Shown: in pieces, positions 54,493-64,000 of the stretch | Numbering within the stretch: position 1 is the stretch's first letter | How the letters are laid out: each line of letters opens with the position of its first letter | Source of the DNA: Pseudomonas mandelii | Lineage (GTDB): Bacteria; Pseudomonadota; Gammaproteobacteria; Pseudomonadales; Pseudomonadaceae | Assembly: GCF_024138395.1 (NCBI RefSeq) | Contig: NZ_JAMYDU010000001.1 | Coordinates: 310,001 to 374,000 of the forward strand | Direction: 5' to 3' | DNA length: 64,000 nt | Made by a program: the position numbers and the translations under genes | Notes under the pieces: model-generated | Told to the model about the DNA's origin: nothing | The model's input: only the letters and a program-made list of their open reading frames with translations | Databases searched by the model: none

Positions 54493-55773
54493 ATGGACGC
54501 TCTGATTCTGCTCGGCAGTTTTATCGCTTTGATCCTGATCGGCATGCCGGTCGCCTACGCCCTGGGGCTTTCTGCCCTGATCGGTGCGTGGTGGATCGAC
54601 ATCCCGTTCCAGGCGCTGATGATTCAGGTCGCCGGTGGCGTTAACAAATTCTCGTTGCTGGCAATTCCGTTCTTCGTGCTCGCTGGCGCGATCATGGCCG
54701 AGGGCGGCATGTCCCGGCGATTGGTGGCTTTTGCCGGGGTGCTGGTGGGGTTCGTGCGCGGCGGGTTGTCGCTGGTGAACATCATGGCCTCGACCTTCTT
54801 CGGCGCGATTTCCGGCTCTTCGGTGGCGGACACGGCGTCGGTCGGTTCGGTGCTGATTCCGGAAATGGAGCGTCGCGGCTACCCGCGGGATTTCTCCACC
54901 GCGGTGACGGTCAGCGGTTCGGTGCAAGCCCTGCTGACGCCGCCCAGCCATAACTCGGTGCTGTACTCGCTGGCCGCTGGCGGTACCGTTTCGATCGCTT
55001 CGCTGTTCATGGCCGGCGTGGTGCCGGGGCTGTTGATGAGCGCGTGCCTGATGGTGCTGTGCCTGATCTTCGCCAGAAAGCGCAACTACCCCAAGGGCGA
55101 AGTCATCCCCATGCGGCAAGCGCTGAAAATCTGCGGTGAAGCGATGTGGGGCATGATGGCGATGGTCATCATTCTCGGCGGCATTCTCTCGGGCATTTTC
55201 ACCGCCACCGAATCGGCGGCGATCGCGGTGTTGTGGTCGTTCTTCGTCACCATGTTCATCTACCGCGACTACAAGTGGAATGAGCTGCCCAAGTTGATGC
55301 ACCGCACGGTGCGCACCATCTCGATCGTGATGATTCTGATCGGTTTCGCCGCCAGCTTCGGCTACATCATGACGCTGATGCAGATTCCGGCGAAGATCAC
55401 CACGATGTTCCTGACCCTGTCGGACAACCGTTACGTGATCCTGATGTGCATCAACGTGATGCTGCTGTTGCTCGGCACGGTGATGGACATGGCACCGCTG
55501 ATCCTGATCCTCACGCCGATTCTGATGCCGGTGATTCTGGGCATTGGCGTGGACCCGGTGCAGTTCGGCATGATCATGCTGGTGAACCTGGGGATCGGCT
55601 TGATCACACCGCCGGTGGGCGCGGTGCTGTTTGTCGGCTCCGCGGTGGGCAAGGTCAGCATCGAAAGCACCGTGAAAGCGCTGCTGCCGTTCTATGGCGT
55701 GCTGTTTCTGGTGCTGATGGCCGTGACCTACATTCCCGCCATTTCGCTGTGGTTGCCGCATTTGGTGTTGTGA
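54493..55773 (+). CDS. TRAP transporter large permease (DctM-type)
   Basis: 426-residue permease with about twelve TM segments. Family motifs include GMPVAYALGLSAL, SGSSVADTASVGSVLIPEM and GLITPPVGAVLFVGSAVGK. It provides the sodium-coupled transport pore. The transcript probably ends at the family-D palindrome just downstream. Confidence 0.93.
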   Translation: MDALILLGSFIALILIGMPVAYALGLSALIGAWWIDIPFQALMIQVAGGVNKFSLLAIPFFVLAGAIMAEGGMSRRLVAFAGVLVGFVRGGLSLVNIMASTFFGAISGSSVADTASVGSVLIPEMERRGYPRDFSTAVTVSGSVQALLTPPSHNSVLYSLAAGGTVSIASLFMAGVVPGLLMSACLMVLCLIFARKRNYPKGEVIPMRQALKICGEAMWGMMAMVIILGGILSGIFTATESAAIAVLWSFFVTMFIYRDYKWNELPKLMHRTVRTISIVMILIGFAASFGYIMTLMQIPAKITTMFLTLSDNRYVILMCINVMLLLLGTVMDMAPLILILTPILMPVILGIGVDPVQFGMIMLVNLGIGLITPPVGAVLFVGSAVGKVSIESTVKALLPFYGVLFLVLMAVTYIPAISLWLPHLVL

Positions 55774-55776
55774 CCT

Positions 55777-55882
55777 CAAAAGATCGCAGCCTTCGGCAGC
55801 TCCTACAGGATTTGTGTTCGTCCGATATTTCACGGGTGTACGCGATTCCCAATGTAGGAGCTGCCGCAGACTGCGATCTTTT
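55777..55882. terminator. Family-D palindrome, probable bidirectional terminator
   Basis: AAAAGATCGCAGCCTTCGGC...TCCTACA and TGTAGGAGCTGCCGCAGACTGC...TTTT are inverted partners with A/T runs at both ends, between convergent dctM-type and tauE-type genes. Same family as 40399-40460. Confidence 0.65.
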
Positions 55883-55912
55883 CACTATCGTCCGATATAA
55901 CCTCAGGCAAGA

Positions 55913-56713
55913 TCAGGCGCGCACCAACATGTACACCGCAACGATCAGACAAACGCTGGCAAAGCCCACCTGCAGCCCTCTGGCCGGCACCCGCGCGCAG
56001 AGTTTTCGACCGAGGATCATTCCGACGATGCTGGCGACAATGAACGATACGCCCAAACCATCGATCCGCACCCCGGCGCTGAACGCACCGATCACCCCGA
56101 TCGCCGAGATCAGGCTGATCACCATCAACGACGTGGCGACGATCCCGCGCATTTGCACATCAGTCAGTTGCTTGAACGCCGGCACAATCAGAAAGCCGCC
56201 ACCCACCCCGAGCAGCCCCGAGACCACACCGGTCACCGCGCCGAGTGCCGCGAGGGTCGCGGTGCATTTGGCGGTCCAGGAAAAACGCCCGGTCTGCTGA
56301 TCGAGCATGCAGTTTTTCTGGCCCCAGTTGGCATGCCCGTGATCGCTGGGGCCATCGTCGGGCTTTTCCCGGCGCAGCATCCGCCAGGCCACCATGACCA
56401 TCAGCAGACTGAACAGGATCATCAGGATCTTTTCCGGCAACTGATGCGCGAAGTAGATGCCCACTGGCGAAAACACCGCGCCCAGCAGTGCAATCAACAA
56501 CGCCGCGCGATAGCGCACCAGACCATGACGCAAACCGTCGATAGCGCCGACGGCTGCCGCACTGCCTACCGCGAACAAGGCGACGGGCGCCGCTTGGGTC
56601 ATGGTCAACCCCAACCCCAGCACCAGGGCCGGCACCGCAAGAATACCGCCACCGGCACCGGTCAAACCCAGCACCAATCCCATGACCACGCCGAAAAAAC
56701 TGGCCAACAACAT
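55913..56713 (-). CDS. TauE/SafE-family sulfite exporter
   Basis: 266-residue membrane protein with about eight TM segments and the duplicated TauE motifs GLVLGLTGAGGGILAVPALV and GVVSGLLGVGGGFLIVPAF. Such proteins export sulfite or organosulfonates. A short hydrophilic middle loop (about 120-155) links the halves. The ATG at 56713 gives the normal N terminus; an in-frame start at 56878 is in the divergent promoter. It is divergent from the ETHE1-like gene, which suits persulfide oxidation to sulfite and its export. Confidence 0.88.
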   Translation of the reverse strand: MLLASFFGVVMGLVLGLTGAGGGILAVPALVLGLGLTMTQAAPVALFAVGSAAAVGAIDGLRHGLVRYRAALLIALLGAVFSPVGIYFAHQLPEKILMILFSLLMVMVAWRMLRREKPDDGPSDHGHANWGQKNCMLDQQTGRFSWTAKCTATLAALGAVTGVVSGLLGVGGGFLIVPAFKQLTDVQMRGIVATSLMVISLISAIGVIGAFSAGVRIDGLGVSFIVASIVGMILGRKLCARVPARGLQVGFASVCLIVAVYMLVRA

Positions 56714-56876
56714 AAAACACTCGTCATCCGCGAAGAAAAGCCGGGATCGCCCGGTATCGATTGAGTGACAGGATAGAGCCCGCACAGCTTTTTTCATCAA
56801 TTGAATTAATACGGGTCTGGCCAACGCAGGGAAAATGAAACTACCCTCAAGACTTATCCAAAAAGAAACGGCCACC

Positions 56877-57740
56877 ATGCCCGCCTTGATTGAAGCCTTC
56901 CTCGACCCCGCCTCATCGACCTACAGTTACGTGATCTACGAACACGACGACGGGCATTGCGCGATTGTCGATCCGGTGCTGGATTACGACCCCGCCGCCG
57001 GGCGTACCGCGACCGTTCAGGCCGACAAAATCATCGCCTTCGTGCGCGAGCATCAGTTGCAGGTGCAATGGCTGCTGGAAACCCATGCCCATGCCGATCA
57101 CCTGTCCGCAGCGCCCTATCTGCGTCGGGAACTGGGGGGCAAGATTGCGATTGGTCAGTCGATCAGCAAGGTTCAGGGGGTATTCAAGACGCTGTTTAAT
57201 CTCGAACCGGAATTTAGCGTCGATGGTTCACAGTTCGATCACCTGTTTGCGCCAGACGAGTCATTCCGGATCGGCAACCTCAAGGCCACGGCCCTGCATG
57301 TGCCCGGGCATACCCCGGCGGACATGGCGTATTTGATCGACGGCGATGTGATTCTGGTGGGCGATACGTTGTTCATGCCGGACGTCGGCACCGCGCGTTG
57401 CGACTTCCCCGGCGGCAATGCCAACCAGATGTTTGCCTCGATCCACCAACTGTTGGCCTTCCCTGCCAGCGTTCGCCTTTACGTCTGCCACGATTACCCC
57501 CCGGCCGGCCGCGCCCCGCAATGCCAGAGCACGGTTGGCGAGCAGCGCAAAAGCAATATTCATATTCACGATGGCATTGATGAGGCTGCTTTCGTCGCCA
57601 TGCGCACCCGGCGCGACGCCGGGTTGGGTATGCCGACGTTGTTGTTGCCGGCGATTCAGGTGAATGTGCGGGCGGGGAATTTTCCGCCGGCGGAAGAGAA
57701 TGGCGTGAGTTACCTGAAGATTCCCCTGAATCAACTCTGA
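56877..57740 (+). CDS. MBL-fold metallo-hydrolase, ETHE1/persulfide dioxygenase-like
   Basis: 287-residue metallo-beta-lactamase-fold protein with THAHADHL (His70, His72, Asp74, His75), VPGHTPAD and LVGDTLFMPDVGTARCDFP, the latter typical of persulfide dioxygenase/Blh proteins. The C-terminal part (about 215-287) is an extra family segment. It is divergent from a TauE exporter, suggesting sulfide or persulfide detoxification. The ATG at 56877 gives the expected start; an upstream ATG at 56835 adds 14 residues. Confidence 0.88.
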   Translation: MPALIEAFLDPASSTYSYVIYEHDDGHCAIVDPVLDYDPAAGRTATVQADKIIAFVREHQLQVQWLLETHAHADHLSAAPYLRRELGGKIAIGQSISKVQGVFKTLFNLEPEFSVDGSQFDHLFAPDESFRIGNLKATALHVPGHTPADMAYLIDGDVILVGDTLFMPDVGTARCDFPGGNANQMFASIHQLLAFPASVRLYVCHDYPPAGRAPQCQSTVGEQRKSNIHIHDGIDEAAFVAMRTRRDAGLGMPTLLLPAIQVNVRAGNFPPAEENGVSYLKIPLNQL

Positions 57741-57744
57741 CCGT

Positions 57745-57857
57745 CGATCGTTCCCACGCTCCGCGTGGGAATGCCGCCAGGGACGCTCCGCGTTCCGCTT
57801 GCGGATGTGACGCAGAGCGTCACGGGATGCATTCCCACGCGGAGCGTGGGAACGATC
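57745..57857. repeat. Family-B palindromic repeat
   Basis: CGATCGTTCCCACGCTCCGC at the left and GCGGAGCGTGGGAACGATC at the right; inner arms GGGACGCTCCGCG and TGACGCAGAGCGTCAC are diverged. It lies between convergent mbl and bkdR genes. Confidence 0.82.
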
Positions 57858-57874
57858 ATCAAACGGGGGTTTCT

Positions 57875-58363
57875 TCAATTGGCCAACGTCAACCCATTCG
57901 CCGGCAACGGCAGCGCCGTCTTATACCTCACCTGCTTGAGCGCAAAGCTCGAACGGATGTTCGCCACCCCCGGCACTTTGGTCAGGAAGTCCATCATGAA
58001 GCGCTCCAGCGACTGAATGGTCGGCACCAGCACGCGGATCAGATAGTCCGGGTCGCCGGCCATCAAATAGCACTCCATCACTTCGGGGCGATCGGAGATC
58101 GCCTCTTCGAAATGCTGCAACGCCTCCTCCACCTGTTTCTCCAGGCTGACGTGAATGAACACATTCACATGCAGCCCCAGCAGGTCGGCATCCAGCAGGG
58201 TCACTTGCTCACGAATCAGCCCTAATTCTTCCATCGCCTTGACCCGATTGAAGCATGGCGTCGGCGACAGGTTCACCGAGCGCGCGAGGTCGGCGTTGGT
58301 GATGCGCGCGTTCTCCTGAAGGCTGTTGAGAATGCCGATATCGGTACGGTCCAGTTTGCGCAT
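57875..58363 (-). CDS. bkdR: Lrp/AsnC-family regulator BkdR
   Basis: 162-residue Lrp-type regulator: N-terminal helix-turn-helix ([39 protein letters not shown]) and C-terminal RAM domain ([16 protein letters not shown]). Length and text agree with P. putida BkdR, an activator of the bkd operon that responds to branched-chain amino acids. It is divergent from bkdA1. Confidence 0.92.
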   Translation of the reverse strand: MRKLDRTDIGILNSLQENARITNADLARSVNLSPTPCFNRVKAMEELGLIREQVTLLDADLLGLHVNVFIHVSLEKQVEEALQHFEEAISDRPEVMECYLMAGDPDYLIRVLVPTIQSLERFMMDFLTKVPGVANIRSSFALKQVRYKTALPLPANGLTLAN

Positions 58364-59784
<1,421 letters not shown>

Positions 59785-59785
59785 C

Positions 59786-60844
<1,059 letters not shown>

Positions 60845-62116
60845 ATGGGCACGCACGTTATCAAGATGCCGGACATTGGCGAAGGCATTGCAGAAGTTGA
60901 ACTGTCTCAGTGGCACGTCAAGGTCGGCGACATGGTCGTCGAGGATCAGGTGCTGGCCGATGTCATGACCGACAAGGCGATGGTCGACATCCCTTCGCCG
61001 GTGCATGGCAAGGTGCTTGCGCTTGGCGGACAGCCAGGTGAAGTCATGGCGGTCGGCAGTGTGCTGATCAGCATCGAAGTCGAAGGCGCGGGCAACGTTA
61101 AAGAGTCGGCTCAGCCAGTAGCGGTTAAAGAAGCACCCGTTGCAGCGCCGAAAGTTGCAGCCGTTGTTGAAAACAAACCGGTTGCGGCTCCTCGTCCGGC
61201 CGCCGCGTGCCAAGGCCCGATGGTTGCCCGCGAGGCCGATGAGCGCCCGCTGGCCTCCCCGGCCGTGCGCAAACATGCGCTGGACCTCGGCATTCAATTG
61301 CGTCTGGTGCGTGGCAGCGGCCCTGCCGGCCGGGTGTTGCACGAAGATCTCGAAGCCTATTTGGCGCAGGGTCATTCAAACGCCTCGGCACCTGCCTCTG
61401 CCGCTTACGCCCTGCGCAATGACGAAGAGCAGATCCCGGTGATCGGCATGCGCCGCAAGATCGCCCAGCGCATGCAAGACGCCACCCAGCGCGCTGCCCA
61501 CTTCAGCTACGTCGAAGAAATCGACGTCACTGCCGTGGAACAACTGCGCGCACACCTGAACGAAAAACACGGCGCGACCCGCGGCAAGCTGACTTTGCTG
61601 CCGTTCCTGGTCCGCGCGTTGGTCGTGGCCCTGCGCGACTTCCCGCAGATCAACGCCCGTTACGATGACGAAGCGCAAGTCATCACCCGTCTTGGCGCGG
61701 TGCATGTGGGCGTCGCCACCCAAGCCGACATCGGTTTGATGGTGCCAGTGGTGCGTCACGCCGAAACCCGCAGCCTGTGGGACAGCGCCGCGGAAATCTC
61801 GCGTCTGGCCACCGCCGCGCGCACTGGCAAGGCCAGTCGTGACGAGCTGTCCGGCTCGACCATCACCCTGACCAGCCTCGGCGCCTTGGGCGGCATCGTC
61901 AGCACGCCGGTGCTGAATCTGCCGGAAGTGGCGATCGTCGGCGTGAACAAAATCGTCGAACGGCCGATGGTCGTCAAAGGCCAGATCGTGATCCGCAAGA
62001 TGATGAACCTCTCCAGCTCCTTCGATCACCGCGTGGTCGATGGCATGGACGCGGCGCAATTCATCCAGGCCATTCGTGGCTTGCTCGAACAACCCGCCAC
62101 CCTGTTTGTGGAGTAA
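60845..62116 (+). CDS. bkdB: Branched-chain 2-oxo acid dehydrogenase E2, lipoamide acyltransferase
   Basis: 423-residue E2 core. The N-terminal lipoyl domain has Lys44 (DVMTDKAMVDIP), then comes an Ala/Pro linker, an E1/E3-binding domain (about 135-172: SPAVRKHALDLGIQLRLVRG) and a catalytic domain with His395/Asp399 (SSSFDHRVVDGM). One lipoyl domain only. It directly follows the bkdA2 stop. Confidence 0.96.
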   Translation: MGTHVIKMPDIGEGIAEVELSQWHVKVGDMVVEDQVLADVMTDKAMVDIPSPVHGKVLALGGQPGEVMAVGSVLISIEVEGAGNVKESAQPVAVKEAPVAAPKVAAVVENKPVAAPRPAAACQGPMVAREADERPLASPAVRKHALDLGIQLRLVRGSGPAGRVLHEDLEAYLAQGHSNASAPASAAYALRNDEEQIPVIGMRRKIAQRMQDATQRAAHFSYVEEIDVTAVEQLRAHLNEKHGATRGKLTLLPFLVRALVVALRDFPQINARYDDEAQVITRLGAVHVGVATQADIGLMVPVVRHAETRSLWDSAAEISRLATAARTGKASRDELSGSTITLTSLGALGGIVSTPVLNLPEVAIVGVNKIVERPMVVKGQIVIRKMMNLSSSFDHRVVDGMDAAQFIQAIRGLLEQPATLFVE

Positions 62117-62119
62117 GTC

Positions 62120-63502
62120 ATGCAGACCCTCAATACCACGCTACTGATCATCGGCGGCGGCCCTGGCGGCTATGTGACGGCTATCCGTGCCGGCCAACTG
62201 GGCATTTCGACCATTCTGGTGGAAGGCGAATCGTTGGGCGGCACCTGCCTGAACATCGGCTGCATTCCGTCGAAGGCTTTGATCCACGTCGCCGAACAGT
62301 TCCACCAGACGCAACACCACAGCCAACACTCGGCGCTGGGCATCAGCGTGTCGGCACCGACCCTGGACATCAGCAAAAGCGTCGAGTGGAAGGACGGCAT
62401 CGTTGATCGCCTGACTACCGGCGTCTCGGCATTGCTGAAGAAGCACAAGGTCGAGGTCATTCAAGGCTGGGCCAAGGTGATCGACGGCAAGACTGTCGAA
62501 GTCGGCGACACGCGTATTCAGTGCGAGCACCTGGTGCTGGCCACCGGTTCGAAAAGCGTGAACCTGCCGATGCTACCGATTGGCGGGCCGATCATCTCCT
62601 CCACCGAAGCCCTGGCGCCGACGTCCGTGCCGAAACGGCTGGTCGTGGTTGGTGGCGGCTACATTGGTCTGGAGCTGGGGATTGCCTATCGCAAACTCGG
62701 CGCCGAGGTCAGTGTGGTCGAGGCGCAGGACCGAATTCTACCGGCCTATGACGCCGAACTGACCCATCCGGTACACGAAGCGCTCAAGCAACTCGGCGTG
62801 AAGCTTTACTTGAAGCACAGCGTTGAAGGCTTTGATTCACAAGGCAATACCTTGCGAGTTCGTGATCCGAATGGCGATACCCTGAACCTGGAAACCGATC
62901 AGGTACTGGTGGCCGTCGGTCGCAAACCCAACACTCAAGGCTGGAACCTCGAAGCCTTGAACCTGGACATGAACGGTTCGGCGATCAAGATCGACAACCG
63001 TTGCCAGACCAGCATGCGCAATGTGTACGCCATCGGCGACTTGAGCGGCGAACCGATGCTCGCCCACCGGGCCATGGCCCAGGGGGAAATGGTTGCCGAA
63101 CTGATCAGCGGTAAACACCGCGAATTCAACCCGACCGCCATCGCCGCCGTGTGCTTCACCGACCCGGAACTGGTAGTAGTCGGCAAGACCCCGGACGAGG
63201 CCAAGGCTGCGGGGCTGGACTGCATCGTTTCCAGCTTCCCGTTCGCCGCCAATGGCCGGGCGATGACGCTGGAGTCGAAAAGCGGCTTCGTTCGTGTTGT
63301 AGCGCGGCGGGACAACCATGTGATTGTGGGCTGGCAAGCGGTGGGTGTAGGTGTTTCAGAGTTGTCGACGGCGTTCGGTCAAAGCCTGGAAATGGGCGCC
63401 CGACTGGAAGACATCGCCGGCACCATCCACGCGCATCCGACGCTCGGCGAAGCGGTGCAGGAAGCGGCGTTGCGTGCCTTGGGCCACGCTTTGCACCTCT
63501 AA
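62120..63502 (+). CDS. lpdV: Dihydrolipoyl dehydrogenase of the Bkd complex
   Basis: 460-residue E3 flavoprotein: FAD motif [13 protein letters not shown], redox disulfide Cys43-Cys48 ([14 protein letters not shown]), NAD motif [12 protein letters not shown], and the C-terminal [13 protein letters not shown] base motif. It reoxidises lipoamide of BkdB. Last gene of the bkd operon. Confidence 0.96.
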   Translation: MQTLNTTLLIIGGGPGGYVTAIRAGQLGISTILVEGESLGGTCLNIGCIPSKALIHVAEQFHQTQHHSQHSALGISVSAPTLDISKSVEWKDGIVDRLTTGVSALLKKHKVEVIQGWAKVIDGKTVEVGDTRIQCEHLVLATGSKSVNLPMLPIGGPIISSTEALAPTSVPKRLVVVGGGYIGLELGIAYRKLGAEVSVVEAQDRILPAYDAELTHPVHEALKQLGVKLYLKHSVEGFDSQGNTLRVRDPNGDTLNLETDQVLVAVGRKPNTQGWNLEALNLDMNGSAIKIDNRCQTSMRNVYAIGDLSGEPMLAHRAMAQGEMVAELISGKHREFNPTAIAAVCFTDPELVVVGKTPDEAKAAGLDCIVSSFPFAANGRAMTLESKSGFVRVVARRDNHVIVGWQAVGVGVSELSTAFGQSLEMGARLEDIAGTIHAHPTLGEAVQEAALRALGHALHL

Positions 63503-63802
63503 GGGCACACGGAAAAACCTGTAGCAGCTGACGAGCACCGCGAGGCAGCGTTCGGCGACGAAGTCGTCGTAATCCGGCCGACGCGTTCAGTCTGAAAGAC
63601 CGCGATGGCAGATTTTGCGACGGCTGCGCCGCCGAACGCTGCCTCGCGCTGCTCGACAGCTGCTACATCGGGTGCATCGATAGTCGCAGAGATCGCATTC
63701 CGGGCTGCGAAATGGGCCCGGAATGAAGTATTGTTGTCCCCATCCAGAAAAATGTCAGAAGCCTTGAACCGTTTCGGCGGTTGTTAAGTGATAGAGGGTG
63801 TC
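63503..63802. other. 300-nt intergenic region between lpdV and ilvE
   Basis: It holds a family-C repeat and the aminotransferase leader. A small frame at 63605-63787 is repeat-derived and not supported. AGAGGGTG precedes the ilvE ATG. Confidence 0.6.
63520..63667. repeat. Family-C inverted repeat
   Basis: TGTAGCAGCTGACGAGCACC at the left and GCTGCTCGACAGCTGCTACA at the right, with inner pairs around CGAGGCAGCGTTCGGC and GCCGAACGCTGCCTCG. Confidence 0.82.
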
Positions 63803-64000
63803 ATGGGTAACGAAAGCATCAATTGGGACAAGCTGGGTTTTGACTACATCAAGACAGACAAGCGCTATCTGTCGCACTGGCGTAATGGCGAGTGGGACAA
63901 AGGCACCCTGACCGAAGATAACGTGCTGCACATCAGCGAAGGCTCCACTGCCCTTCACTATGGCCAGCAATGCTTCGAAGGCCTGAAGGCCTACCGTTGC
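63803..64000 (+). CDS. ilvE: Branched-chain amino acid aminotransferase (partial, 3' end outside window)
   Basis: The first 66 codons are present; the window ends in frame. The text starts MGNESINWDKLGFDYIKTDK and continues LHYGQQCFEGLKAYRC, as in Pseudomonas class-II branched-chain aminotransferase. The pyridoxal lysine lies beyond the window. It supplies branched-chain keto acids to the Bkd complex encoded just upstream. Confidence 0.9.
   Translation, partial: MGNESINWDKLGFDYIKTDKRYLSHWRNGEWDKGTLTEDNVLHISEGSTALHYGQQCFEGLKAYRC

Noticed and set aside
54307..55833. 508-codon minus-strand frame opposite the TRAP permease
   Set aside because: Antisense shadow with extreme His/Gln/Asp content and no domain.
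63605..63787. 60-codon frame before ilvE
   Set aside because: It is mostly family-C repeat sequence and has no coding support.

Overview
The window looks like chromosome from a fluorescent Pseudomonas (P. fluorescens/P. putida lineage). Coding density and GC are high, and the housekeeping genes (acnB, miaE, bkdR-bkdA1A2B-lpdV, ilvE, a dht/preT/preA pyrimidine cluster) are of Pseudomonas type. Short inverted repeats of the Pseudomonas REP/REPIN kind fill many intergenic gaps. No tRNA, rRNA, CRISPR array, transposase or prophage was seen.

Layout. (1) 0-11.4 kb, core genes: a MipA/OmpV outer-membrane protein next to an RstA/RstB-like two-component system, miaE, a tandem-Usp stress protein, a DUF1289 protein, acnB, an SdaC-like transporter and a 2-hydroxyacid dehydrogenase. 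(2) 11.4-33.0 kb, a type VI secretion locus in two divergent arms: tssJ-K-L-M-A on the minus strand, and tssB-C-hcp-tssE-F-G-clpV on the plus strand. The plus arm continues into three AT-richer cargo genes, then vgrG and a MORN-like gene, with a PAAR-like DUF4280 gene facing them. The cargo genes encode two deaminase-fold proteins (both HAE-x30-PC) and one papain-like Cys/His/Asp protein. They are the most interesting content of the window and look like a T6SS effector cassette. (3) 33.2-40.3 kb, accessory metabolism and regulation: an ACAD10-like phosphotransferase and an SDR, a Gfo/Idh/MocA oxidoreductase behind two GGAA-N6-TTCC-like sites, a small lipoprotein, a DUF1652 protein, a triple-PAS LuxR-type regulator, and an AhpD-like protein paired with a SigJ-like sigma factor. 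(4) 40.5-49.0 kb, reductive pyrimidine degradation: N-carbamoyl-beta-alanine amidohydrolase-type hydrolase, NCS1 permease, dihydropyrimidinase, PreT, PreA and a RutR-like TetR regulator. The intergenic region between the permease and dihydropyrimidinase holds a perfect 28-bp interrupted palindrome. (5) 49.2-55.8 kb, hexuronate use: OprD-type porin, uronate dehydrogenase, UxuL-type lactonase and a DctPQM TRAP transporter. A 12-nt element is shared by the porin and dehydrogenase promoters. (6) 55.9-57.7 kb, divergent TauE/SafE exporter and ETHE1-type metallo-hydrolase (sulfur metabolism). (7) 57.9-64 kb, branched-chain keto acid dehydrogenase operon with its divergent regulator bkdR and the start of the branched-chain aminotransferase.

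How the parts work together. The pyrimidine cluster imports a pyrimidine or hydantoin, reduces it (PreTA), opens the ring (Dht) and hydrolyses the carbamoyl product. The hexuronate cluster takes up a sugar acid through the porin and TRAP system, oxidises it to an aldarolactone (Udh) and opens the lactone. BCAT and Bkd catabolise leucine, isoleucine and valine in succession. The T6SS locus carries all the core tss genes plus spike and cargo, but no fha/ppkA/pppA post-translational control genes inside the window. All functions are inferred from sequence motifs and remembered families; no database search was run.
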